From JACVRW01 sp963813495 (GTDB taxonomy: Bacteria > Actinomycetota > Thermoleophilia > Solirubrobacterales > Thermoleophilaceae): a stretch of 64,000 nucleotides of DNA. Position 1 is the stretch's first letter; the number at the start of each line of letters is the position of its first letter. The translations under genes and the position numbers were made by a program. The stretch covers positions 496,001-560,000 of the forward strand of contig CAWEZC010000011.1 of NCBI GenBank assembly GCA_963813495.1, written 5' to 3'. Shown piece by piece: positions 10,275-18,753 of this stretch. The notes beneath the pieces were generated by a model. That model did not search any database. It saw nothing but the letters and a program-made list of their open reading frames with translations, and was not told where the DNA came from.

Positions 10275-10474
10275 GACATCACTGGCCGCCGAGGCGCGGG
10301 CTCCCGCGTCATAATCGCCTGGCGGTCTTGCTACCGCGGCTACTCATCGACCTCGGCGCTGCCAGCGATGGAGAACGATGGGGAATCCTCCAAGGGGTCC
10401 GAGAACTTCAGACCCTACTGCGCAGAAGTGGCCGAGGCAAGATGCCGGCTCTCCCCGACGAGCCCGCGCCCGCC

Positions 10475-10499
10475 GGGATTTCATTCCATTTGGGGGATG
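10475..10499 (+). promoter_or_regulatory. island box 4 upstream of DUF2252 copy 1
   Basis: GATTTCATTCC-ATTT-GGGGGATG, ending 87 bp before ATG 10587, exactly the spacing seen at the second DUF2252 gene (box at 23865). The rest of the 312-bp LuxR/DUF2252 gap holds the leader palindrome at 10518 and nothing else I can identify. Confidence 0.75.
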
Positions 10500-10517
10500 A
10501 CCGATCGGCGGCGGCGC

Positions 10518-10538
10518 GGTTCCATGGAGCCGACGGCA
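10518..10538 (+). promoter_or_regulatory. conserved leader palindrome, DUF2252 copy 1
   Basis: GGTTCCATGGAGCC-GACGGCA lies 19 bp after the island box. The same block sits at the same offset (23908-23928) before the second DUF2252 gene, where the palindrome GGTTCCATGGAACC is perfect. It may be a second operator or transcription-start element. Confidence 0.45.
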
Positions 10539-10586
10539 CACTGAGAGGTATTCGAGCTTTGGCCCGGCTGCGAAGGGAGCGACACC

Positions 10587-12062
10587 ATGGCGGACGTTGA
10601 GACCCCCCTTGATGGTTCGGAGGCGGTCGGTACGCGCGACCGCGACAGACGGCCATCGAGACCGAGGCCGGTGCCCCACCCCACACCAGGAGAGCGGGCG
10701 GCGCGGGGCAAGGCGGCGAGGGCGGTGGCGCCGCGCTCCGGGCAGGGCGACTGGGAGCCGGCCTCTGATCGGCGTGATCCAGTCGAGCTGCTGGAGGAGC
10801 AGGCCGCCTCCCGGGTGCCCGAGCTGGTGCCGATCCGCTACGGGCGGATGCTGGTGTCGCCGTTCACGTTCTTCCGCGGTGCGGCCTACCCGATGGCGGC
10901 TGATTTGGCGGGTGCGCCGCGAACTAGGCTGGACGTGCAGCTCTGTGGCGATGCGCATCTGTCCAACTTCGGTGGTTTTGCCGCGCCCGATCGGCGGCTG
11001 GTGTTCAGCATCAACGACTTCGACGAGACGCTGCCGGGGCCGTTCGAGTGGGACGTGAAGCGGCTCGTGGCCAGCTTTGCCGTGGCCGGCCGCGATCGAG
11101 GCTTCGACGCAAAACGGCGGCGGTCGATCAATCGGACCGTGACGCGGTCCTACCGGGAGGCGATCAGGGGCTTCGCCGAGATGTCCAACCTCGACCTCTG
11201 GTACTCCCGCATCGACCTAGAGGAGATCGTCGCGCTGGCGGCCGGGCAGGGGACGGGCAAGCAGCGGAAGCGCTTCGAGCGCAACGTGGCGAAGGCGCGG
11301 TCGAAAGACAGCCTGAGGGCATTTGCGAAGCTCACGAAGATTGTCGACGGCGAGCCCAGGATCGTTAGCGATCCGCCGCTCATCGTCCCGATCGAGGAGG
11401 TCGTGTCGGGCGTCGAACAGGCCGAGCTCGAGGAGTTCGTACAGGGGGTCATCCGCTCCTACCGGCGCACCCTGAGCGCCGACCGCCGGCAGCTGCTCGA
11501 GCGGTTTCGCTACGTCCACTCGGCGCACAAGGTCGTCGGCGTGGGCAGCGTCGGCACGCGTGCTTGGATCGCGCTGATGCTGGGCCGCGATGAGAACGAT
11601 CCGTTGTTCCTCCAGCTCAAGGAGGCGCAGGCATCGGTGCTCGAGCCATTCCTCGGCAAGAGCGCGTACGCCAATCACGGCCAGCGGGTCGTCGAGGGCC
11701 AGCGACTGACGCAGGCCGCCAGCGACATCATGCTCGGCTGGATCCGGATGACAGCCTATGACGGCGTGAGCCGCGACTTCTACATGCGCCAGCTCTGGGA
11801 CGGCAAGGGCTCGGCTCTGGTCGAGCTGATGAACCCGCCGGCCATGACGGTGTATGCGGAGGTCTGCGGCCGAGCGCTCGCCAAGGCGCACGCCCGCTCC
11901 GGCGACGCGATCGCGATCGCGAGCTACCTCGGCGCGGGCGATAGCTTCGATCGTGCGCTGGCCTCGTTCGCGGAGGCCTACGCCGACCAGAACGAGCGCG
12001 ACTATAACGCGCTGCGGGAGGCGGTCTCGTCCGGTCGCGTCGCGGCCGAGACAGGCCTCTGA
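10587..12062 (+). CDS. DUF2252 domain protein, copy 1
   Basis: The protein has 491 residues, full length for DUF2252. Key blocks are GDAHLSNFGGF and FSINDFDETLPGPFEWDVKR. In my reading these recall the catalytic (HxDxxxxN-like) and metal-binding Asp loops of the protein-kinase-like clan, so it may be a small-molecule phosphotransferase; the substrate is unknown. A basic, disordered N-terminus of about 50 residues precedes the domain. GAAGGGAG lies 8 nt before ATG 10587. The copy at 23977 is very similar along its whole length, including the leader. It is transcribed divergently from LuxR copy 1. Confidence 0.85.
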   Translation: MADVETPLDGSEAVGTRDRDRRPSRPRPVPHPTPGERAARGKAARAVAPRSGQGDWEPASDRRDPVELLEEQAASRVPELVPIRYGRMLVSPFTFFRGAAYPMAADLAGAPRTRLDVQLCGDAHLSNFGGFAAPDRRLVFSINDFDETLPGPFEWDVKRLVASFAVAGRDRGFDAKRRRSINRTVTRSYREAIRGFAEMSNLDLWYSRIDLEEIVALAAGQGTGKQRKRFERNVAKARSKDSLRAFAKLTKIVDGEPRIVSDPPLIVPIEEVVSGVEQAELEEFVQGVIRSYRRTLSADRRQLLERFRYVHSAHKVVGVGSVGTRAWIALMLGRDENDPLFLQLKEAQASVLEPFLGKSAYANHGQRVVEGQRLTQAASDIMLGWIRMTAYDGVSRDFYMRQLWDGKGSALVELMNPPAMTVYAEVCGRALAKAHARSGDAIAIASYLGAGDSFDRALASFAEAYADQNERDYNALREAVSSGRVAAETGL

Positions 12063-12127
12063 CGGCGCGCTGGTAACGACGAACCCGCGCTCGCCAACTC
12101 TCGTGCCCTCGACGAGTGTCTGAGGTG

Positions 12128-12152
12128 CAGAGATCGCCCAATCTGGGGGATG
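12128..12152 (+). promoter_or_regulatory. island box 5 (variant) upstream of the SHOCT gene
   Basis: GAGATCGCCC-AATCT-GGGGGATG. The right half is perfect; the left half has GATCGCCC in place of TTTCATGCC. It ends 57 bp before ATG 12210, in the same direction. Confidence 0.5.
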
Positions 12153-12209
12153 CGCGCGGCCCAAGGCGGGGGGACGATCGCCGTGGCGTTCGACAGAAAG
12201 GGACCTCCG

Positions 12210-12602
12210 ATGGTGATCGCGGCTGACTACCCATTCATCGACATCCTCGGCACGATGCTCGTGTTCTTTGGCGTCGTGGTCTGGTTCTGGCTCCTGATCA
12301 GGGTCTTCGCGGACGTCTTCCGCAGAGACGACATCGGCGGCTGGGCGAAGTTCTTTTGGTCCGTGTTCGTGATCGTCGCGCCGTTGGTCGGCGCCTTGGT
12401 CTATCTGATCGCCGAGGGCAAGGAGATGGGCAACGCGACGTTCAGCAGGCCCAGGCTCAGACGGCGGAGTTCGACGCCTACGTCCGCCAGGCGGCCGGCA
12501 ACGGCGGGCCCGGCAGCGAGATCGCGCACGCGAAGCAGCTGTTGGAGCGGCGCGATCAGTCAGACCGAGTTCGAACAGATCAAGCAGAGGGCGCTGGCGT
12601 AG
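12210..12602 (+). pseudogene. PLDc_N/SHOCT membrane protein gene with two frameshifts
   Basis: From ATG 12210 the frame gives two transmembrane helices (ILGTMLVFFGVVVWFWLLIR and FFWSVFVIVAPLVGALVYLI), the N-terminal module found in cardiolipin-synthase-like and SHOCT proteins. Near 12433 the reading must slip by one base into the frame AQAQTAEFDAYVRQAAGNGG, then near 12552 slip back to end in AISQTEFEQIKQRALA, a SHOCT motif. The joined product would be about 130 residues. Either one or two bases were lost at each G/C-rich spot in a real gene, or these are sequencing errors. A small envelope-associated protein is the likely product. Confidence 0.75.
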
Positions 12603-12724
12603 CCACCGGCCTGGTTGACCGCGATGATCACCGCCGCGTCACGCTCGCCCGCTGGACCGAGGCGCATGTCCGGGGCCGGACGACATCACCGTGTCGCCGA
12701 ACTCGCGGGATGACCGAAAGTGCC

Positions 12725-14188
12725 TCAATCCTCAGGGGCCGCCGCGACGTCGGCGTCCCACTCAATCTCCTCGTCCCCCCAGCCCGAGCCTGAGTCGAGC
12801 TGGCGCGCGGCTCTTACCGCTGCGCGTCCGAGCGCGTTGGCGTAGGTGGGGAATGAGAAGGGAACCAGGGCGAGCTGCTCGACCTTCATGCCGGACGCCA
12901 CCGCGAGCGCCGCCAGTTGGGCGAGTTCGACGGCCCGCTCACCCACGATGTGACAGCCGAGGATCGTGTGGTTCTCGCGGTCGGCAACGAGCTTGCAGAA
13001 CCCGGTGGGGCGACCGTCGATGATCGGGCGCGGCATTGAGTCGAAGCCCTCTGTCCCCACGACGACGTCATGGGTCTCGCGGGCGGCCGCCTCGCTGAGC
13101 CCGACAGAGGCGTATTCGGGGTCGGTGAAGCTGCCGAGCGGACTGACCTCCGCGGGAAGGACGTCGGTGCGCCCGACGGTTGCGTTGGTCGCGGCGAGGT
13201 AGGCCTCGCGTGCGGCCTCGTGGACGACCATCAGGTGCCCGGTGACGTCTCCGGCGGCGTAGATGCCGGGCGCGGTCGTGCGGAGCTGGGAGTCCACCTT
13301 GATGTAGCCGCGCTGCTCGGTCTGCACCCCGGCGGCGGCGAGATCGAGCCCCTCGGTGTTCGCGACCCAGCCGACCGCGACGACGGCGAGCGTCGCGTCG
13401 ACGTGCGCATGCGCACCGCTCCCGGAATAGACGAGTCGCAGTCCGGCGGGACAAGGCTCGAAGCGCTCGATCGTTCCGGGGTGCTCGAGGATCCGCACCC
13501 CGGAGGCCTCGAGCGCCGTGCTCATCGCTGCCGCCACCTGCTCGTCCTCACTCATGAGGATGCGGGGGGCGGCCTCGAACAGGGTGACCCGCGATCCGAA
13601 GGCGTTGAAGATCGAGGCGACCTGGACCCCGGTCGCACCGGCGCCGATCACCAGCAGCGAGTCGGGGGCCGATTCGAGTCGCCAGGCGTCGCTGTGGGTG
13701 CAGGTCAGCTCGAAGCCTGGCAGTGGGAGCGTGCGCGACGCGCCGCCGGTGCACACGATGACGTTCGCGGCTCGCAGTCGCGGTCCGTCGTCGCTTTCGA
13801 TCACGTGCGGCTCGACGAAGCGAGCCGTTCCGGCGTGTTCGTAGAGGGTCACGCCAGCCTGTTGGAGCTCGTCGCGAAAGAGCGCGTGCGCGCGCACGTC
13901 GCCGGTCACCTCGCGCACGCGGGCGAGCAGGCGCCGATAGTCGAGCGTGGGCTCGCCGGCGCTGATCCCGTAATGCCCGAGTTGCCTCGCCTCCCGCATC
14001 AGGCGCGCCGCGTGGGCCAAGGTCCGCACCGGCACCGGCCCGTCATTGGCGGCCATCCCCCCGAGTTCGTCGCGCGTGACGAGCGCCGTTCGAGCTCCGA
14101 GTCGGGCCGCGCGCAGCGCAGCGACGACGCCCGCCGGACCGGCGCCGATCACGATCACATCGAGGTCGTCTGTGCGTGCCGAAGGCAT
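12725..14188 (-). CDS. FAD-dependent pyridine-nucleotide oxidoreductase, lipoamide-dehydrogenase-like, without redox cysteines
   Basis: The protein has 487 residues. VIVIGAGPAGVVAALRAARL binds FAD, VIGAGATGVQVASIF binds NAD(P)H, GIYAAGDVTG is the second FAD motif, and the dimerisation domain runs to the end. Overall it matches the dihydrolipoamide dehydrogenase/mercuric reductase family. Where that family has the CxxxxC disulfide this protein has GGMAANDGPVPVRTLAH, with no cysteine, and the C-terminal His-Glu dyad region reads FSFPTYANALG. It therefore cannot do disulfide exchange; a quinone or other two-electron acceptor is plausible. ATG 14188 is where the FAD motif begins; the ribosome binding site is weak. 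It is convergent with the SHOCT gene and divergent from the lactonase/G6PDH-like genes. Confidence 0.85.
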   Translation of the reverse strand: MPSARTDDLDVIVIGAGPAGVVAALRAARLGARTALVTRDELGGMAANDGPVPVRTLAHAARLMREARQLGHYGISAGEPTLDYRRLLARVREVTGDVRAHALFRDELQQAGVTLYEHAGTARFVEPHVIESDDGPRLRAANVIVCTGGASRTLPLPGFELTCTHSDAWRLESAPDSLLVIGAGATGVQVASIFNAFGSRVTLFEAAPRILMSEDEQVAAAMSTALEASGVRILEHPGTIERFEPCPAGLRLVYSGSGAHAHVDATLAVVAVGWVANTEGLDLAAAGVQTEQRGYIKVDSQLRTTAPGIYAAGDVTGHLMVVHEAAREAYLAATNATVGRTDVLPAEVSPLGSFTDPEYASVGLSEAAARETHDVVVGTEGFDSMPRPIIDGRPTGFCKLVADRENHTILGCHIVGERAVELAQLAALAVASGMKVEQLALVPFSFPTYANALGRAAVRAARQLDSGSGWGDEEIEWDADVAAAPED

Positions 14189-14557
14189 TTCGTGGTGCCG
14201 CGAAGCCGCTCTGCGGTCGTTGTGTTCTCGGATCTTCCGGGAGTCTGGCACGAGATAGCTCCGCCGACCGCATGGCCGTGCGCCGTAGCCGGAGCGCTGG
14301 AGAGGCGGTCGCCGAGCACCCCTGGGCCATCGACATCGAGAGGAGGTCATGCTCCTTGACCGGGAGCTCGACGACGCAGGCATGGGCTCGGCCGCGCCGT
14401 GGCGGCGGATTGGCGGTCCCGGAAGGCTCGAATTCATGCCATCGGGATGAGGCGGGCGGGCAGGAACCCCCCTACGCTGCGGCCACAGTACGAGCGTCAC
14501 AACGCTGCTCGAAGGCCACGCGACGGTCGACTATGGCGGCCACGAAGGAGGAACGCA
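14189..14557. other. intergenic region with island box 6 and a doubtful 33-codon ORF
   Basis: This 369-bp gap lies between the divergent flavoprotein gene and the lactonase operon. It holds the island box at 14429-14452 and a 33-codon frame (ATG 14349 to TGA 14450, starting MLLDRELDDAG) behind GAGGAGG, which sits too close to the start. That frame overlaps the box and resembles no family I know, so I do not call it a gene. Confidence 0.4.
14429..14452 (+). promoter_or_regulatory. island box 6 upstream of the lactonase/G6PDH-like operon
   Basis: AATTCATGCC-ATC-GGGATGAGG, with a TCATGCC/GGGATGA near-dyad. GGGATGAGG also resembles the E. coli MalT box. It lies 105 bp before the small ORF at 14558 and about 306 bp before the SMP-30 gene. 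Confidence 0.6.
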
Positions 14558-14743
14558 GTGTCCGCGCCAGAGACCCCTTCGGACTCCGATCCGCGCCCCC
14601 AGGCCGCGCTCAGGCTGCTGACCGGCGAATTTGAGCTTTGCACCGAGCGACCGGGTACGGCCGCTGCGCGGCCTTGCTGCCGAATTGCAACCTACAAAGA
14701 GGACGAAGCCGCCCGGCGCTCGGGGGCGCTCGCCCACGTCTGA
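14558..14743 (+). CDS. small hypothetical protein (61 aa)
   Basis: GTG 14558 has a strong AAGGAGGAA site 5 nt upstream, and the frame runs 61 codons to a stop 15 bp before the SMP-30 gene. The sequence (MSAPETPSDSDPRPQAALRL, later EFELCTERPG and RIATYKEDEA) matches no family I know. Three cysteines fall in the second half. It may be a genuine leader gene of the operon or the 5' stub of a truncated gene. Confidence 0.35.
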   Translation: MSAPETPSDSDPRPQAALRLLTGEFELCTERPGTAAARPCCRIATYKEDEAARRSGALAHV

Positions 14744-14758
14744 CGAGGGGTCTGCGGC

Positions 14759-15661
14759 ATGGGCGACACTCCCGTCGAGGTCGCGCTGAGCGTGCGGGCG
14801 CAGCACGCGGAGGGCCCGCTGTGGGACGCCGCGACGGCCCGCCTGTGGTGGGTGGATATACCCGCAGAGCGGGTGCATTGCTGGTATCCGGAGTCCTCTG
14901 AGCACAGCTCCTGGAGCACCATCGGGCAGCCGGGTGGCGTGGTGCTCGGCGCAACGGGCGAACCGGTGGTGGCAAGCCCGGAGGGCCTATCGGTGCTCGA
15001 CCGCAGCACAGGCAAACTGGATCTGCGCGTTCCGATCGAGCAGGACATGCCCGAGAACCGCGCCAACGACGCCAAGGTCGACAGCCGGGGAGGGGTCTGG
15101 GTCGGCACGATGGCCTTCGACAAGCGGCCACGGAACGCCGCGTTGTACCGCGTCGACGGCAACCGGGTGACCCGTGTGGTCGATGGCCTGACGATCTCCA
15201 ACGGGCCCGCGTTTGATGAGCCGGGCGGGCGGCTCTACCTCGCCGACACGGCCCTCTGCGTCATCGACGTCTTCGACCTTGACTGCGCGACGGGTGCCCT
15301 CACCGGTCGCCGGCGGTTCCTCGATCTCAGCCGGGAGCAGCTCTGGCCGGACGGCATGACCGTCGACGGTGAAGGCATGCTGTGGGTCGCAGTTGGGCGA
15401 GCCGGGGCTGTCCACCGCTACCGCGCCGACGGCACGCTAGACGGCGTCGTCGAGCTGCCGACGTCGAATCCCACCTCGGTGGTCTTCGGCGGCGGCGAGG
15501 GCGCTGACCTCTACATCACGACGTCATGGCTCGACTCCGAGCGGCGCGCGGACGAACCGCTGGCGGGCGCGATCTTCCGTTGCCGCCCCGGGGTGACGGG
15601 CCAGCCCTCGCCCCGCTACACAGACGTCCCACGACGAGCCGAGAAAGGCGTCACACCATGA
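14759..15661 (+). CDS. SMP-30/gluconolactonase-family lactonase
   Basis: The protein has 300 residues of the six-bladed propeller type. Metal-ligand and core motifs of the family are visible: AEGPLWD near the N-terminus (Glu ligand), ENRANDAKVDSRGGVWVGTM (Asn/Asp ligands), ISNGPAF, and LWPDGMTVDGEGMLWVA (Asp ligand). Such enzymes hydrolyse sugar lactones in the cytoplasm. Its stop overlaps the start of the G6PDH-like gene by 4 nt (ATGA), so lactone formation and hydrolysis are probably coupled: the dehydrogenase makes the lactone, this enzyme opens it. The expected partner for 6-phosphogluconolactone is Pgl; pairing with SMP-30 instead hints at a non-phosphorylated sugar. Confidence 0.85.
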   Translation: MGDTPVEVALSVRAQHAEGPLWDAATARLWWVDIPAERVHCWYPESSEHSSWSTIGQPGGVVLGATGEPVVASPEGLSVLDRSTGKLDLRVPIEQDMPENRANDAKVDSRGGVWVGTMAFDKRPRNAALYRVDGNRVTRVVDGLTISNGPAFDEPGGRLYLADTALCVIDVFDLDCATGALTGRRRFLDLSREQLWPDGMTVDGEGMLWVAVGRAGAVHRYRADGTLDGVVELPTSNPTSVVFGGGEGADLYITTSWLDSERRADEPLAGAIFRCRPGVTGQPSPRYTDVPRRAEKGVTP

Positions 15662-17019
15662 TCGAGCGCATGGTCTTGTTCGGAGCTTCCGGTGATCTGA
15701 CCAGCCGCCTGCTGCTGCCGGCGGTCGCCCAGTTGGCCGAGGACGAGCTGCTGCCAGCGGGGCTGACCCTGGTCGGGTCCGACATCACCGACTGGTCGAC
15801 CGACGACTTCCGCGAGCACATCGCCGGCAAGCTGCGGGAGCATGCGAACGTGACGCAGGCCGCACGTGATCGCGTAGTGAGCATGCTGAGCTTCCAGCCC
15901 GCCGACGTCACCCGGCCGGAGGACGTCAGCCGCGTGATTGGCGACGACCATCCGGACACGCTGGTCTACCTCGCGTTGCCACCAAGCCTTCTGACGAAAG
16001 TGCTACCGGCGCTCGCGGCGACGACGCTCGACTCCGCGGACGCGGTGGCGATCGAGAAGCCCTTCGGCACCGACCTGGCCTCGGCACACCACCTCAACGA
16101 GATCCTCCGCATCCAGCTGCCGGCGCCCACGATCTTCCGTATCGACCACTTCCTCTCCAGCGAGCTCGTCCGCCGCGTCATCGTCCTGCGATTCCTCAAC
16201 CGCGTCTTCGAGCCGATTCTCAACGCGGTGCATGTGGATCGCGTCGACATCAGCTGGCTCGAGAGCCTCACCCTCGAGGGCCGGGCCTCCTACTACGACG
16301 GCGCCGGAGCCCTCAAGGACATGGTGCAGAACCACCTCATGGAGGCTATGGCGCTGGTCCTCATGGAGCAGCCGGCCAGAGCCGACGCCGACTCCTTCCG
16401 GTCGGTGCGCGTCGAGGCGCTGCGGACGGTGGCCACGCCCCCGGCGGAGCGAATGGGCAGCGACACGATCCGCGCCCGGTACGCCGCCGGCACGATCGGC
16501 TCACGGCCGGTACCCGCCTACGTGGACGAACCCGGAGTCGACCCCAGCCGCGAGACCGAGACCTACGCGTCCCTGACCCTCGGCCTGAACAGCTCGCGGT
16601 GGGACGGCGTCCCGTTCACGCTCCGCTCCGGCAAGGCCCTCGAAACGGACTCCGCCGAGATCGCCATCCATTTCCGTGCGCTCCCCCAATACCTGACCGA
16701 CCGGTTTCCCGGAGTCGAGCCCAACGTGCTCACCATCGGGCTCATAGAACCGTATGTGCGCGTCGCCACGACGCTCAACGGTCCCGAGCAAACCGCCGAG
16801 AACCGCCAGCTCGAGGCCCGCTCGAGACCGCCGCGATTCACGGCCTATGCCCACCTGATCGAGGAGATGCTCCAGGGCAACCCGATGCTTTTCATCCGCG
16901 GGGACGAGGCCGAGGAGGCCTGGCGCATCATCGACCCGGTAATGGCGGCGTGGGCCGCCGGCAGGGTCCCGATGCAGGAGTACGCCGCCGGCACAGCGCC
17001 TCTGGCCGCCGCCCTCTGA
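15658..17019 (+). CDS. zwf: glucose-6-phosphate dehydrogenase-like protein (divergent Zwf)
   Basis: The protein has 453 residues, slightly short for Zwf. FGASGDLTSRLLLPA is the NADP-binding motif, IEKPFGTDLASA is conserved, and MVQNHLMEAM contains the catalytic His. The signature RIDHYLGKE reads RIDHFLSSE here: the Asp-His pair is kept, but the Gly-Lys that contacts the substrate phosphate is Ser-Ser. It should oxidise a hexose (or hexose phosphate) to the lactone with NADP+ or NAD+. Translation is coupled to the upstream SMP-30 lactonase (ATGA overlap). Because of the lost Lys the substrate may not be glucose 6-phosphate; the symbol is used by homology only. Confidence 0.8.
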   Translation: MIERMVLFGASGDLTSRLLLPAVAQLAEDELLPAGLTLVGSDITDWSTDDFREHIAGKLREHANVTQAARDRVVSMLSFQPADVTRPEDVSRVIGDDHPDTLVYLALPPSLLTKVLPALAATTLDSADAVAIEKPFGTDLASAHHLNEILRIQLPAPTIFRIDHFLSSELVRRVIVLRFLNRVFEPILNAVHVDRVDISWLESLTLEGRASYYDGAGALKDMVQNHLMEAMALVLMEQPARADADSFRSVRVEALRTVATPPAERMGSDTIRARYAAGTIGSRPVPAYVDEPGVDPSRETETYASLTLGLNSSRWDGVPFTLRSGKALETDSAEIAIHFRALPQYLTDRFPGVEPNVLTIGLIEPYVRVATTLNGPEQTAENRQLEARSRPPRFTAYAHLIEEMLQGNPMLFIRGDEAEEAWRIIDPVMAAWAAGRVPMQEYAAGTAPLAAAL

Positions 17020-17271
17020 CGGGCGCCCGCCGTGCCCGCTTGCGGTCTCGCATCCGCCAAGGGCCTCGTGTGACTGGGCCTCGACGCTCGAGTGCGGGCC
17101 ATCCCGCCGGAGTCCGAGCTCCGCGCCGACGGCGCGAGCGCCTTTTCACCAAACACCAAGGTCGGGCACGTCAGCGTGTGCGGCCGAGCCGTGCGCCTTT
17201 CCCGGGAGCGACGTGTCGCACGGGTCCAACGCCGCCCGCGCCGCTTCCGACCGTGATGACCACGTAGGAGC

Positions 17272-17905
17272 TCACGACGTGTATTCGGGAAGCCGCTCGG
17301 CGAGGATAATCCGTCCGGCTGCCTGGATGAGCGCGAGATGGGAGAAGGCTTGGTGGAGGTTGCCGAGATGTCGGCGGTGCTGGTGTCGAACTCCTCGGCG
17401 TACAGGCCGAGCGGCGAGGCGACGCTGAGCAGGCGCTCCATGAGGTCGCGGGCGCGCTGCAGCGCTGCAGCTCGCCGACGATCGCCAGCGCCGACACGAG
17501 CCAGAACGAGCAGATGAGGAAGCTCCCCTCCTTGCCGGATAGGCCGTCGTCGGTCTCGTCGGTGCGATAGCGCCAGCGGTGGTCGACCGGGCGTGACCGG
17601 TCCAGCCAGGCGCGCCAGTAGCGCGTGGTGGCGGCGAGTCTCTCGTTGGCCTCATCGATGCTCTGGGGCGAGACGAGACCTTCGCCCCAGGACAGCGCAG
17701 AAGAGCTGCTCGCCCTGCTCGAGGGTGTGCCGGGCCCTGACCCGTTCGCCCTCGACACCGACCGCCATGTTGGTCTGGAGCCTGATCGTCTGGTCGGCGC
17801 CGGTTGCGTCAGCCGTGTGACGGCCCTCGCCGACCAGCGACCACTTCGCCGGCGTGCGCCCGTAGAGCAAGGGCACCCGCTGGTCGCTCCTGGCCGACTC
17901 CCGTA
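17272..17905 (-). pseudogene. glycoside hydrolase family 15 (trehalase/glucoamylase-like) remnant
   Basis: On the minus strand the N-terminal domain begins VPLLYGRTPAKWSLVGEG and passes ERVRARHTLEQGEQLFCA. It shifts frame near 17700 to SWGEGLVSPQSIDEANERLA and YWRAWLDRSRP. At about 17575 it jumps over several hundred missing residues, including the catalytic domain, to RTDETDDGLSGKEGSFLICS. Two more shifts (near 17450 and 17365) lead to MERLLSVASPLGLYAEEFD, then LGNLHQAFSHLALIQAAG and the stop at 17272. Unlike the single-base cases elsewhere, the large internal deletion makes this a true relic. GH15 enzymes release glucose from trehalose or alpha-glucans, which fits the sugar-oxidising neighbours. 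Confidence 0.85.
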
Positions 17906-17932
17906 AGGGTCGGCCGACGAGCCTGCTGTCGG

Positions 17933-18223
17933 TCAGCCGTGACCCAGCAGCCTTGCCTTCTCGCGCTCGAACTCCTCGTCCGTAAGCACGTTCTGCTCGT
18001 GAAGCTCGCCCAACTGCTTGAGCTGCTCCATCGCCTCGTGGGTCAGTCCGCCGGCTGCGGCCGGCCGGTCGGCGTGGCCGGGGTCAGCGGGCGCAGGCTG
18101 CTGAGCCGGTGTCGCCTCCTCCTGCCGCTGCGCTTCCTTTGCATCTCTGTGCTTCTTGGCCGCAAAGCCGGCACCTCCGACTACGGCGGCGCGTCGTCTG
18201 CGCTGGCGTCTGTCGCGTCCCAT
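17933..18223 (-). CDS. SHOCT domain protein
   Basis: The protein has 96 residues. A very basic N-terminus (MGRDRRQRRRRAAVVGGAGF) with a short hydrophobic patch is followed by a Pro/Ala-rich linker and a C-terminal SHOCT motif (EAMEQLKQLGELHEQNVLTD, then EEFEREKARLLG). SHOCT helices are thought to mediate oligomerisation or membrane association; the function is unknown. ATG 18223 has AAGGAGGA about 6 nt upstream. No island box lies close to its start; the nearest (18644) is 420 bp away. Confidence 0.75.
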   Translation of the reverse strand: MGRDRRQRRRRAAVVGGAGFAAKKHRDAKEAQRQEEATPAQQPAPADPGHADRPAAAGGLTHEAMEQLKQLGELHEQNVLTDEEFEREKARLLGHG

Positions 18224-18643
18224 CTTCAATCCTCCTTGACTCGGTGGCCGTGTTGGGCCCATTCACGCGCGAGCTCCCGTACCCATGCTCCGCTAGATGC
18301 AGTGGGATGCAACGACGCGAGCGGACCCGCCTCACGACGGCACTCCCTCAACCGGTGCCGGCGCTGCCACGCACCTACGTGCGCGAGCAGACCCAGCTCT
18401 TGGAGAGCCTGGCGCCGCCGGCGCCAATTGGCACAGTCATGCCGTCCGGAATGTCGGGCTCCACCACGTAGAGCGGCGAGGGACCCGTAGCGTCCCCAAA
18501 TGGAGGCGGTGGAGGGACCCGTGCCGCTCATCGAAACCGTCCTGCCCGCTTGGGGCGCCCAGACTGGTGACAGGCGGTCGTGGAAGAGGAGAGGGTCATG
18601 CGCGTGCGCCTCCACCGAGATTGACGCTCCTCGGGAGTTTGGT

Positions 18644-18668
18644 CATCCCCCAGATGGGACGATCTCGG
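18644..18668 (-). promoter_or_regulatory. island box 7 (variant), orphan
   Basis: On the minus strand: GAGATCGTCC-CATCT-GGGGGATG, with a perfect right half and the GATCG left-half variant shared with the box at 12128. It points toward the weak ORF 18226-18615, probably a decayed target. Confidence 0.45.
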
Positions 18669-18753
18669 CGGACTTCGGCGTTCTGGCTGATCTGAGAGCA
18701 CCTGGGCCGCGCTCTGATGCGGCTAGGACTGAGGTGACCGCCTTCGAGCGATC

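Noticed and set aside
10475..10499. Island box as a sigma-B/F-type promoter (GTTT...GGGTAT)
   Set aside because: The spacing between ATTT and GGGGAT is about 11 bp, too short for that family (14-16), and GGGTAT itself is not kept. Another sigma factor or an activator remains possible.
18226..18615. Minus-strand ORF as a real gene behind island box 7
   Set aside because: Composition is poor and it overlaps the SHOCT gene's leader; possibly decayed, not supported as a gene.
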